DNA of 24,936 bases from Caryophanales bacterium UBA3631 (GTDB lineage: Bacteria > Bacillota_I > Bacilli_A > RF39 > UBA660), in the NCBI GenBank assembly GCA_002374055.1, contig DFLA01000038.1, forward strand, positions 1-24,936, written 5' to 3'. Both the position numbers and the translations under genes were made by a program. Each line of letters begins with the position of its first letter. The stretch's first letter is position 1. Positions 15,584 to 23,433 of the stretch are shown one piece after another. Below the pieces are notes generated by a model that was not told where the DNA came from, made no database searches, and was given only the letters and a program-made list of their open reading frames with translations.

Positions 15584-16474
15584 ATGATATTGGATGTTAA
15601 TGAAATATGTTCAAAAATAGATTCAGATCTAGTAACATTTATTCATAATATTATAGTAATAATAAAAATAGCAGTACCAATTTTTTTAGTAATATTTGGA
15701 ATGATAGACCTAGGAAAAGGAGTAGTTGCGAATAAAGAAGACGAAATAAAAAAAGGACAAGGAGTCTTTATTAAAAGATTAATAGCTGGAGTAATAGTAT
15801 TCTTTATGGTTACAATAGCTCAATTAGTAATGTCAATAGCAGATAAAAATGGAGACGGACAATTCTGGACATGCGCAAATGGAATAATGAATGGTACAGC
15901 AAAATGGACTGAAATTCTAGAAAACTCAACTGAATATTCAGATGAAGAAGAAAAAGCAAAAGAAACAGAATATAGAAAATGTCGTACAAAAGAAGCACAA
16001 GACGAATATAGTAGATGTCTAAATTATCAAGGCCAAAAAATGTGTGATACAATCTTCCAAGAAGAATGTAAAGTAAAAGCAGATAATAGATTATGGATAT
16101 TAGATAGAACAGATACAAACTTTATCAAACAACTACTAAGCGGTGGCGATGGCGGAGGAACATCATACGCAATAGATTGCAGTAGTAATTCAGAAGAACT
16201 AGAAACAATGTATTTAAGAAGTTTTTATAGTTGCTTATATAAAACAACAAATATGAATACAGAAACATGTTCAAAATATTTATATCCATTCTGTAAAGCA
16301 AAAAACAACACTGATACAAAGAAAAGTGATTGTTGTTATGAAGCTGGTGGAATAATTGGCAATAATGGAAATTGTGTAGATTTTGATGATTATTCAATGG
16401 TAAAAGAAAATGAAGGAAAACCAACAAGAAAAACAGTAGATACTGAAAAATATAATAAATGTATGGGAAATTAA
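15584..16474 (+). CDS. VirB2-like two-helix protein with a long cysteine-rich tail
   Basis: A 296-aa third copy of the module: C9, helix 1 with FLVIFGMIDLGKGVVANKEDEIKKGQ, FIKRL, helix 2, and C97 in WTCANGIMNG. About 195 residues of exported tail follow, with a Glu/Lys-rich helical part, a Gly-rich bend (SGGDGGGTS) and a Cys-rich end. It has 14 cysteines in total, none inside the helices. The end repeats the CC-x12-C pattern of the shorter paralog at 15077 (DCCYEAGG...NC). AGGAGG precedes the ATG. The tail could be an adhesin or receptor-binding head on a pilin base; that is inference. Confidence 0.7.
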   Translation: MILDVNEICSKIDSDLVTFIHNIIVIIKIAVPIFLVIFGMIDLGKGVVANKEDEIKKGQGVFIKRLIAGVIVFFMVTIAQLVMSIADKNGDGQFWTCANGIMNGTAKWTEILENSTEYSDEEEKAKETEYRKCRTKEAQDEYSRCLNYQGQKMCDTIFQEECKVKADNRLWILDRTDTNFIKQLLSGGDGGGTSYAIDCSSNSEELETMYLRSFYSCLYKTTNMNTETCSKYLYPFCKAKNNTDTKKSDCCYEAGGIIGNNGNCVDFDDYSMVKENEGKPTRKTVDTEKYNKCMGN

Positions 16475-16491
16475 TATAAGGAGGAACAAAA

Positions 16492-18291
16492 ATGACAGAA
16501 ATACAAAAACTAAGAGAGTCAGCAGAAAAATATGCATCCCAACTTGGAAATTCATATAAAGAAGTTAAAGGTTATAAAAAACAAAATGAAGAAATAAATG
16601 AAGAAATCTTAAAAAAAACAAATTATAAAAATGGTATACAGAAAAATATAGATGAACTAAACAAACAACTGGATGAAATTAATCAATACAATTTATATGG
16701 CGGAAATAAAATAAGAGAAAGCATACTTGAAGCAAGAGATGAATTTGTGAAATTTAAAAACAAAGTTGAACAAGAATTAGACGATTTACAACAAGAACAC
16801 GCAAAAAATTCAGATATTATTAAAGAACTATCAAAACAAGATGAGAAAGCATTAAGAATGTTAAATAAAATATCAGAACTTTGTGAAGAAAATATTGAAG
16901 ATATAAAAAATGATAATAAACAATATAAAGAAGATTTAGAACCAATCATAAAAAGATATGGTGAAGTACAAAAAGAATTATCAGAATTACATGAATATGA
17001 AAAAGAAGATCTATTAACAAAAAAAGATGAAGATAGGAAAGAATCTCTTGAAAAAGAAGAACAAGAATTAGTTAACAAATATGGAAAATTAGTTCCTGAT
17101 TTAAGAAAAGAAATTGTGAAAAAATGCCTTGAAGGTAATAAAGATAGAGAACAAGTTAACAAAAGTAATGAAGAAATAGTTGAATTAAGCAAAGAATTAC
17201 AAGAAGAAATAAATGAATGCATCGAAATATATGAAAGACGTAAAGAAAAAAATGAAACAATAGACGACAAAAAAGAGACTGAAATTATAAATGAACCAGA
17301 TTATATAAAATATAATTTTATGTACTCACCATATGAAATGAACAATAAACAACCAGAACCATATAATTCTATATATCCAACGTATTATGAAATAAATAAT
17401 AAACAACCAGAACAAAAAACAGAAGAAGTAATAGAGCCAACAAATGATATAGATATTCCTATTCCGAATGAAAATAAAGATGAAAAATTAAATAAAAATG
17501 CAAATTATAATACATATAATTATCACGCAATACCAAATACTAATATAGGCAATAAACAAACAAAAAACACAATAAATGAATATAAAGAAAATGTAATTGA
17601 TACTACTAATGATATAAATATAGATATTCCTATATTAGAAGAACAAACACCTATATCAAAAGAAAATACAACACAAAATAACCAAAAAGATATATACACA
17701 CAAGTTAAACAATACGCAGAACAAGAACCAGAAATTAATACACCAAAACTTCAAAGAAAATTTAATTTAGGATATATGGAGGCATCCAAACTATTAGAAA
17801 GATTAAAACAAGAAGGAATAGTGAATTTTAATGGAGTTTATAAGCCATTAAAAAAAGTTGAAAAACAACAAACAGCAGTAGAACAACAAGATGACAAAAA
17901 AGTAACAGATACAATTGATTTCCCAGAAATGCCAAAAAATGGTGTCTATAACATAGATATTGATATAAATCCTAAAAATGAAAAACAAAGTGAGTCAATA
18001 AATAATACACAAGAACAACCAAATCAATCACAACAAAATACACAAGAAAAAACTAATAGCGAACATGATATTGTGATAAATGATTATTTAAGATTTATCA
18101 AAAAAGGTTCAACAACAGAAGAAATAGATAAAAAAGTAAAAAGAAATGTTTCAAAAGAACATAAAGATGGATTATTAAAAAGGGCTTATGACAACCTAAG
18201 ATATTTCTTTGTTGCTACTGAAGTTATAGAAGAAAAAGAAAGAAAAAAAGCAGAAAAAGAAGCGAATAAAAATGGTGGAAGGACTAGATAA
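16492..18291 (+). CDS. Coiled-coil protein with FtsK-gamma-like winged helix
   Basis: A 599-aa soluble protein with no signal peptide or membrane segment. Residues 1 to about 265 are almost continuous charged heptad-like helix. Residues 270-395 are low complexity with repeated short motifs (YEMNNKQPEP / YEINNKQPEQ; TNDIDIPI / TNDINIDIPI). Residues 400-455 match the FtsK/SpoIIIE gamma winged helix: DIYTQVKQYAEQ, then LQRKFNLGYMEASKLLERL, then EGIV and NFNG. In FtsK this domain reads DNA polarity sequences. No ATPase motor is fused here. A second small helical unit lies near residues 525-580. The gene sits between the VirB2-like genes and the SPFH gene, with AGGAGG before the ATG. A DNA-binding or DNA-guiding scaffold is inferred. 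Confidence 0.75.
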   Translation: MTEIQKLRESAEKYASQLGNSYKEVKGYKKQNEEINEEILKKTNYKNGIQKNIDELNKQLDEINQYNLYGGNKIRESILEARDEFVKFKNKVEQELDDLQQEHAKNSDIIKELSKQDEKALRMLNKISELCEENIEDIKNDNKQYKEDLEPIIKRYGEVQKELSELHEYEKEDLLTKKDEDRKESLEKEEQELVNKYGKLVPDLRKEIVKKCLEGNKDREQVNKSNEEIVELSKELQEEINECIEIYERRKEKNETIDDKKETEIINEPDYIKYNFMYSPYEMNNKQPEPYNSIYPTYYEINNKQPEQKTEEVIEPTNDIDIPIPNENKDEKLNKNANYNTYNYHAIPNTNIGNKQTKNTINEYKENVIDTTNDINIDIPILEEQTPISKENTTQNNQKDIYTQVKQYAEQEPEINTPKLQRKFNLGYMEASKLLERLKQEGIVNFNGVYKPLKKVEKQQTAVEQQDDKKVTDTIDFPEMPKNGVYNIDIDINPKNEKQSESINNTQEQPNQSQQNTQEKTNSEHDIVINDYLRFIKKGSTTEEIDKKVKRNVSKEHKDGLLKRAYDNLRYFFVATEVIEEKERKKAEKEANKNGGRTR

Positions 18292-18293
18292 TA

Positions 18294-18536
18294 ATGGAAG
18301 AAGAAAGAATATATAGGCTAAAAAATGGTGAAGAATATGTTTTACTAGCAACTACTAATTATAATGACGTAAGACACCTATTATTAACAAATGAAAAAAC
18401 AAATGACATAAAAGTAGCATTTGAAGAAGATAAAAAACTAGTATTTATAGATAAAGAAAATCCATATTTTTCGGATATACTACTTATGTTATTTAAAAAA
18501 TTTAAAAATATAGTGGATGAACAAAATTTGACATAG
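18294..18536 (+). CDS. Small acidic protein of unknown function
   Basis: An 80-aa cytoplasmic protein rich in Glu, Asp and Lys that reads like a small beta-rich fold (IYRLKNGEEYVLLATT, HLLLTNEK, IKVAFEEDKKLVFIDKENPYF) with a C-terminal helix (DILLMLFKKFKNIVDE). It starts 2 nt after the stop of the FtsK-gamma-like gene, whose last codons (GGTGGAAGGA) supply the ribosome binding site, so the two are coupled. Its own last two codons are also the -35 box of the next promoter. I do not recognise a family. Confidence 0.7.
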   Translation: MEEERIYRLKNGEEYVLLATTNYNDVRHLLLTNEKTNDIKVAFEEDKKLVFIDKENPYFSDILLMLFKKFKNIVDEQNLT

Positions 18537-18556
18537 AAATAAAAAATTAGTATAAT
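18528..18556 (+). promoter_or_regulatory. Perfect consensus SigA promoter for the SPFH gene
   Basis: TTGACA (18528-18533), exactly 17 nt, TATAAT (18551-18556). The -35 box is the last two sense codons of the 80-aa gene, directly followed by its TAG. Confidence 0.85.
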
Positions 18557-18581
18557 ACACAACAAAAAAAGGAGGAATAAT

Positions 18582-19613
18582 ATGAGAATAAAAGATTACT
18601 TTTTAGAGCCAGTACCACAAGAAAATATTTCTAATTCATCAGGAAACAATAAAATTATAGCTAATACAAAAGAAAAAGACAGTATTCATTTAAGAAATGT
18701 TGATATAATTCATAAAACAGCTTTTCTCATGGGAAAAATAGAAGCTAACGAAATATTAGTAACAAGAAATATCTTTACAAACCATTATGAAAAAAAAGGA
18801 ACAGGATTCCATGTTAAAATGCCATTAGTAAAAGAAGCATATATCATTGATATAAGTGATTTAATTTTGGATATTGATAATCCAGAAACAAATGACGGTA
18901 GATATAAACAAAGTATAGGCGCAGGAGATGATATATCACTTTCGTTGAAAGTAACAATAAAAATTGCGGATGAACCACAATATCTTTCACAACTTATAAA
19001 GCAACAAAAAAGTTATAAATCGGCAATAAGAAAAGTAAGTGAGAGACTAATGAGATTACAAATAAATGAAAAGTTTTTAATTACCAATCTATCTGATGAA
19101 AAAGTTTTGGAAAAAATTAGCAATACCAATTCTAAAGGACATTATTTTAATTTTGAAAGGGATTTAGATCTTAATAATAAAATACATCAAGAAATGTTAG
19201 ATATTAGTGCTGACTTTTTAAAAAATTATGGACTAATAATATCTGATATAACTTTTACAGATATAGATCCGCCAGAAAGATTAAAAAAACTAATAAGTGA
19301 TAGAATTGAAGAACTAAATACATTGAAAATGAGAAAACAAAAAGCTGATACAGAAAAATACGTTGCAGAAAAAGAAGCAACTGCATTAAAATCAAGAGAA
19401 CAAGCAAAAATAGAAATGTTGAAAAAAACAAAAGAAGATTTATTATTATCAGAAGCACAAATGGCTGAAATATTAAATAGACAGTCAATGCCTGCTGGTT
19501 CAGTATTTATATCATCAAATCAAAACGATAATTTAGTTAACTATATGGCTGCAAATGCAGCATATGATCAAGTAAAAAATAGACCAAAAGAAAATGGTGG
19601 AAGATCATTATAA
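18582..19613 (+). CDS. SPFH/band-7-like protein without a membrane anchor
   Basis: A 343-aa protein resembling the SPFH (stomatin/prohibitin/flotillin/HflK) group. About residues 45-200 hold the SPFH-like core: GKIEANEILVTRN, then GTGFHVKMPLVKEAYIIDISD, the usual Gly-x-x-F-x-x-P opening, then LSLKVTIKIADEP. The end of the core reads FLKNYGLIISDITFTDIDPPERL, like the GI-x-V-x-x-I-x-I-x-D-I-x-P-P segment of the family. A charged helix rich in Glu/Lys/Ala (about 235-300) follows, as in flotillin-type proteins. I see no N-terminal transmembrane helix, which most relatives have. It has a perfect promoter and a GGAGG site. In a secretion locus it may form a membrane-associated ring or scaffold around the channel; this is inferred. 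Confidence 0.75.
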   Translation: MRIKDYFLEPVPQENISNSSGNNKIIANTKEKDSIHLRNVDIIHKTAFLMGKIEANEILVTRNIFTNHYEKKGTGFHVKMPLVKEAYIIDISDLILDIDNPETNDGRYKQSIGAGDDISLSLKVTIKIADEPQYLSQLIKQQKSYKSAIRKVSERLMRLQINEKFLITNLSDEKVLEKISNTNSKGHYFNFERDLDLNNKIHQEMLDISADFLKNYGLIISDITFTDIDPPERLKKLISDRIEELNTLKMRKQKADTEKYVAEKEATALKSREQAKIEMLKKTKEDLLLSEAQMAEILNRQSMPAGSVFISSNQNDNLVNYMAANAAYDQVKNRPKENGGRSL

Positions 19614-19645
19614 AAAAAGGGAAATATAAGTTTTTCTTTTTTTTA
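19611..19645 (+). terminator. Weak A/T-rich terminator after the SPFH gene
   Basis: An A-run with GGG followed by a short loop and a T-run with one C can pair through A-T and G-U pairs and ends in a long T tract. It contains only one G-C pair, so confidence is low. Confidence 0.4.
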
Positions 19646-19662
19646 TTTTATACAATTAATGT

Positions 19663-19691
19663 TTGATATGAAAAAAAATATATGATATAAT
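19663..19691 (+). promoter_or_regulatory. SigA-type promoter of the T4SS core operon
   Basis: TTGATA (19663-19668), 17 nt, a perfect TATAAT (19686-19691). It probably drives 19721 through virB4. Confidence 0.7.
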
Positions 19692-19707
19692 TAAACTAGT
19701 ATCTATT

Positions 19708-19712
19708 GGGAG
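19708..19712 (+). promoter_or_regulatory. Ribosome binding site deciding a GTG start
   Basis: GGGAG at 19708-19712 is 8 nt before GTG 19721. It overlaps the in-frame TTG at 19706 and is only 2 nt before ATG 19715, so both of those are unlikely starts. Confidence 0.6.
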
Positions 19713-19720
19713 TGATGGAT

Positions 19721-21232
19721 GTGAATATATTAATAAAAAATAAAAAAAATAAGCTAATAAAATTATTGTTTGTAATGATGATTTTTTTATCATGTATAAC
19801 CGATATTCATGCATTTGATTGGCCATGGGATAAGGTAAAAGAAGAGAATAATGGCTCTGAAACAGAGAAAAGTGATGATTTGTTTAAAAATTGTAAAAAT
19901 CCATCAGAATGTATTCCAATATGTATATATCAGGATACTGATCAAGATGATAGAGCGTACATAGGCTACCATGCGTCAACAACTGGTTGGGATATAACAG
20001 CAAATTATGAAGGAGAACTATATATTTTTAAAGATCCATCACGATTGCCAGAAAAAAATATATACTGGGAAAGCAATCCTGGTTGGCAGGGAAATGAGGG
20101 CTATAATAATTTGCTTAATAAACTAGAGTGCCCAAATTATTTCTATCTAGATACGAAGTATTTTCAGGAAATATGCTTTGCAAACGAAACAGATAAATGT
20201 TCAGAACTCGAAGGACGTTCAACAGATTTTGGTTATCATAGGAGTCTAAGTTATAGCTTCGAGGAAGAAGCAAAAAAAGTATTATTAGAAACTTCAACTC
20301 AATTAACACTGTTTAATACAGAAGTAATTAATGAAATAAAAAATGGGACAGGAATATTCGGAAATTTACCAAAATTTACAACAGAAGAAAGTAGAACAAA
20401 TGAAATAGAAAAAATAAAAAAAGATAATATTGAATTTTTAAGTAACTATGATAGTGATGTGAAGTATGATGCGTCATTATCGGCAGAAGAAAATATAAAA
20501 AATAACTGTAAATACATAGAAGAAAATGCAAAAGATATTGAAAAATATAAAAATAAAATATTAACATCAGATAAAATTAATAATTATGATAAAAATGTTT
20601 TGAGTAAAAAAATAGCTGAGGTATCCAATAGATTTAATGTACGATACCCAGAAGTATATAGTGATTATTCGTTATTAGAAAAGTTAATATCAGTAGAAAC
20701 AAAAGACAGGCAAACTAAAAAAATTAAAAGAACTGAAAGAGTATCAGGATACAATTCAATACGTGCCTTACTACCAGGTAATTTAGCTTCTTCAGTTGGA
20801 ATAATAATAGATGGGTGTAATGCAACTAACAATTCAAATATTGAATACAATGAAGATGAATTTAGAGAATCTGTTACAGAAGTTTATTCATATGTAACAA
20901 GAGATAACCCAATTATAGATGTAGATACAGAATTTACTTGTAATTCAATATTCACTCCTGAAATAGCAGATTTAATTAGAAAAGCATATTTTGCAATAGA
21001 AATAATAGCAATAATTATATTAATCGGATTATCTTCACTAGATTATGCAAAAGTAATATTAAGTGGAGAACAAGATGAAATGAAAAAGACAAATCAAAAA
21101 CTAATAAAAAGATTAATTATAGTAGTAGTAATATTCTTATTACCTGCATTAATCAATTTGATTTTAAGAGTTGTACATATAGAAGGATTTGATTCAGAAC
21201 ACCCATTATGTGTTCAAATAAAAAATAAATAG
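19721..21232 (+). CDS. Exported protein fused to a C-terminal VirB2-like two-helix module
   Basis: A 503-aa protein read from GTG 19721; a 508-aa form from TTG 19706 is less likely. It has a signal peptide (basic start, hydrophobic LLFVMMIFL, probable cleavage after DIHA). The exported region of about 370 residues has paired cysteines (CKNPSECIPIC, CFANETDKC) in the first third, then a charged helical stretch (about 165-320). The last 100 residues are a two-helix module like the three VirB2-like proteins upstream: C407, helix 1 ending IGLSSLDYAKVILSGEQDEMKKTNQKLIKRL, helix 2, then C497. It is the first gene of the operon with the VirB6-like gene 12 nt downstream. It is probably a channel or surface subunit of the T4SS; the exported domain is not recognised. 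Confidence 0.72.
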   Translation: MNILIKNKKNKLIKLLFVMMIFLSCITDIHAFDWPWDKVKEENNGSETEKSDDLFKNCKNPSECIPICIYQDTDQDDRAYIGYHASTTGWDITANYEGELYIFKDPSRLPEKNIYWESNPGWQGNEGYNNLLNKLECPNYFYLDTKYFQEICFANETDKCSELEGRSTDFGYHRSLSYSFEEEAKKVLLETSTQLTLFNTEVINEIKNGTGIFGNLPKFTTEESRTNEIEKIKKDNIEFLSNYDSDVKYDASLSAEENIKNNCKYIEENAKDIEKYKNKILTSDKINNYDKNVLSKKIAEVSNRFNVRYPEVYSDYSLLEKLISVETKDRQTKKIKRTERVSGYNSIRALLPGNLASSVGIIIDGCNATNNSNIEYNEDEFRESVTEVYSYVTRDNPIIDVDTEFTCNSIFTPEIADLIRKAYFAIEIIAIIILIGLSSLDYAKVILSGEQDEMKKTNQKLIKRLIIVVVIFLLPALINLILRVVHIEGFDSEHPLCVQIKNK

Positions 21233-21244
21233 AAAGGAGAAATT

Positions 21245-23416
21245 ATGGGGCAAATATTAAGTTTAATACTAAGATTTTTATTTGCATGGATAGATGCCAT
21301 ATTAGCTAAATTAATAACAAAAGTATATGAAATTCTAATGGATTTAGCTAATTTGATGTTATCTGGTGATAACATAGTTAAGGGAATTGGTCAAAGACTA
21401 GGATTAATACTTGGAATATTTATGCTATTTAGACTTGCAATTACTCTTATCAATTATTTAATTTCTCCTGATAAATTGAAAGATGCATCAAAAGGAGGAG
21501 CAAAATTAATAACAAATATTATATTTTCCTTAGTATTATTAGGAACAGTTAATGTAATATTTAAAGAAGCATATAAAGTACAAAAAACGTTAATAAACAG
21601 TAAGATAATAGAAAACGTATTCTTTGGAAAATCGGATCAGCAAAATGTAGATATTGGATACTATCTATACTCTTCACTTTTCACTCCTAATGAAGATGCA
21701 ATTGGGAGCGATGCATGCTCTCAATTATGGGATTTGACGTATCGATTCAGTGGTTCAGGATGTGACCTAGTACTACACAATAATTTAGATATATCCGCTG
21801 TAAATGCAATAGCTGATGCAAAGAATACACTAAGTTTTTCAAAGGTTTTCTCGGACTATTCATTGGTAACAGCGCATACTGGAAGTATCACATCGGGTGA
21901 ATTTTACTTCGACTATACTCCGATACTTTCAAATGCAGTAGGCGTAATTGCTTTATTAATTTTAATAAGTTTCTGTATGGACTTGGCATTAAGAGCAATT
22001 AAATTATTATTCTTACAGATAATAGCACCAATACCTATCATTTCAAATATGGATCCAGGTAAAGGAAAAGATACTTTCCAAAAATGGTATAAAGAATGCT
22101 TTAAAACATACATAACTGTATTTATAAGATTAATTACAATAAACTTTGCAGTATTTATGTTAAGTTTAATAAAGGGAAATTACAAAGATATATTTAATAA
22201 TAACTTACTTCTTAATGTATTCCTAATAATAGGATGTTTACTATTTGCAAAACAAGTACCAAAACTAATAGAAGATATGTTTGGAATAAAATTGGATGGA
22301 ATGGTTTTACATCCTATGAAAAGATTACAAGAACAAGCAGTATTTGGAAAGAATATAACAAGTCTTAGAAATGCAGGAATTTCTGGTGCAATGGGGCTTG
22401 GTGCAGGACTCATAGGAGCAGGCGCAGCAAGCAAAGCGTTGGGAAATGGATTAGGAAAAAATGCATTATCTGCTGCAATAGGAGCAGGAAGAGGACTTGT
22501 AGGTGGCTTGGGTGCAGGATATAAATCTAAAAATACATTCGATGCATTTAAAACAGGAATAGCAAGAAAAAATTCTGAAGCAGAACATGTGAATTCGTTA
22601 GATGGGACAACACTAGGAGGAAGATTTAAAGCTGGAATTCAACAAAGATTTAGTCTTCCGACCGATGAAGAGCAAGTAAAAAAAGGGCTTGGAAAGCTTG
22701 GAGAATATAGCTCATCAATAGATGCAATGCTAAAAAGGGCAGAAGCAGAAAGCATAAAAAAACCTGATCTTCAAATAAAAGATTCAGGTGGCAATTTACT
22801 TACAATGGAACAACATAAACAAGAACAAGAACGTTTAACAAGAATGAGAAATGAAGATGTAATGGACTTTGAAGAATATGCAAAATCGGAAGGCATAAAT
22901 ACTAAGATTAAAGATTACAATGAATTTGCACAACAATTCAGAAATGGCATGGGTAGAGATGCAAATAGCAGTGATTATGAAGCATATAAGAAACAAATGC
23001 AACAAATGATAAATAGTGCAAGAGAAAAACATAATAACTACAAATTAGAACATGATGCAGAATTACAAAGATTAAATGACAAAATAAACAAGGATACAAA
23101 AATATTTGCTAATGAATATGCAACACAAGTTTCTCGAGGAAATATAACAGATGCAGAGACAAAAGCATATATTGAAAATGTAAAAAAGACAAGAGAAGAA
23201 TTAGAAAAATATATACCAGAAGAACAATTTAAGAAAGATTTCGATATATTTGAAACATATACTGATGCAAATGGACAAAAAATAAAATATGTATCAGGTG
23301 ACAAAGCTAAAAAATCAAAAGGATCTGCAGACGCACTTAAATACAGTGTTGAACATTCAAAATCATACGAAACAGCAAAAGCAAATGCAGCCGCAACAAA
23401 ACCAAATAAGAAATAA
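21245..23416 (+). CDS. VirB6/TrbL-like polytopic T4SS channel protein
   Basis: A 723-aa protein. The N-terminal half has hydrophobic segments near residues 3-38, 58-76, 87-106, 225-250, 253-270, 285-310 and 318-337, with an exported loop between about 110 and 222. The pattern and the PKLIEDMFG motif at 339-347 resemble VirB6/TrbL-type proteins, which form the inner-membrane channel of T4SS. A Gly/Ala-rich stretch (about 376-430) follows and then a long charged helical cytoplasmic tail (about 440-723), common in Gram-positive TrbL-like proteins. AAAGGAG precedes the ATG. Its position before PrgI and VirB4 is the standard order and supports the call. Confidence 0.82.
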   Translation: MGQILSLILRFLFAWIDAILAKLITKVYEILMDLANLMLSGDNIVKGIGQRLGLILGIFMLFRLAITLINYLISPDKLKDASKGGAKLITNIIFSLVLLGTVNVIFKEAYKVQKTLINSKIIENVFFGKSDQQNVDIGYYLYSSLFTPNEDAIGSDACSQLWDLTYRFSGSGCDLVLHNNLDISAVNAIADAKNTLSFSKVFSDYSLVTAHTGSITSGEFYFDYTPILSNAVGVIALLILISFCMDLALRAIKLLFLQIIAPIPIISNMDPGKGKDTFQKWYKECFKTYITVFIRLITINFAVFMLSLIKGNYKDIFNNNLLLNVFLIIGCLLFAKQVPKLIEDMFGIKLDGMVLHPMKRLQEQAVFGKNITSLRNAGISGAMGLGAGLIGAGAASKALGNGLGKNALSAAIGAGRGLVGGLGAGYKSKNTFDAFKTGIARKNSEAEHVNSLDGTTLGGRFKAGIQQRFSLPTDEEQVKKGLGKLGEYSSSIDAMLKRAEAESIKKPDLQIKDSGGNLLTMEQHKQEQERLTRMRNEDVMDFEEYAKSEGINTKIKDYNEFAQQFRNGMGRDANSSDYEAYKKQMQQMINSAREKHNNYKLEHDAELQRLNDKINKDTKIFANEYATQVSRGNITDAETKAYIENVKKTREELEKYIPEEQFKKDFDIFETYTDANGQKIKYVSGDKAKKSKGSADALKYSVEHSKSYETAKANAAATKPNKK

Positions 23417-23433
23417 AAAGGGTGTGATATATA

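Noticed and set aside
16683..17270. 195-codon minus-strand open frame
   Set aside because: It is an antisense shadow of the coiled-coil gene, Ser/Phe/Leu-rich by reverse complement of Glu/Lys codons, without a start signal.
19706..19720. TTG 19706 or ATG 19715 as the start of the exported fusion protein
   Set aside because: The GGGAG site overlaps the TTG and is too close to the ATG; GTG 19721 has proper spacing and gives a better signal peptide.
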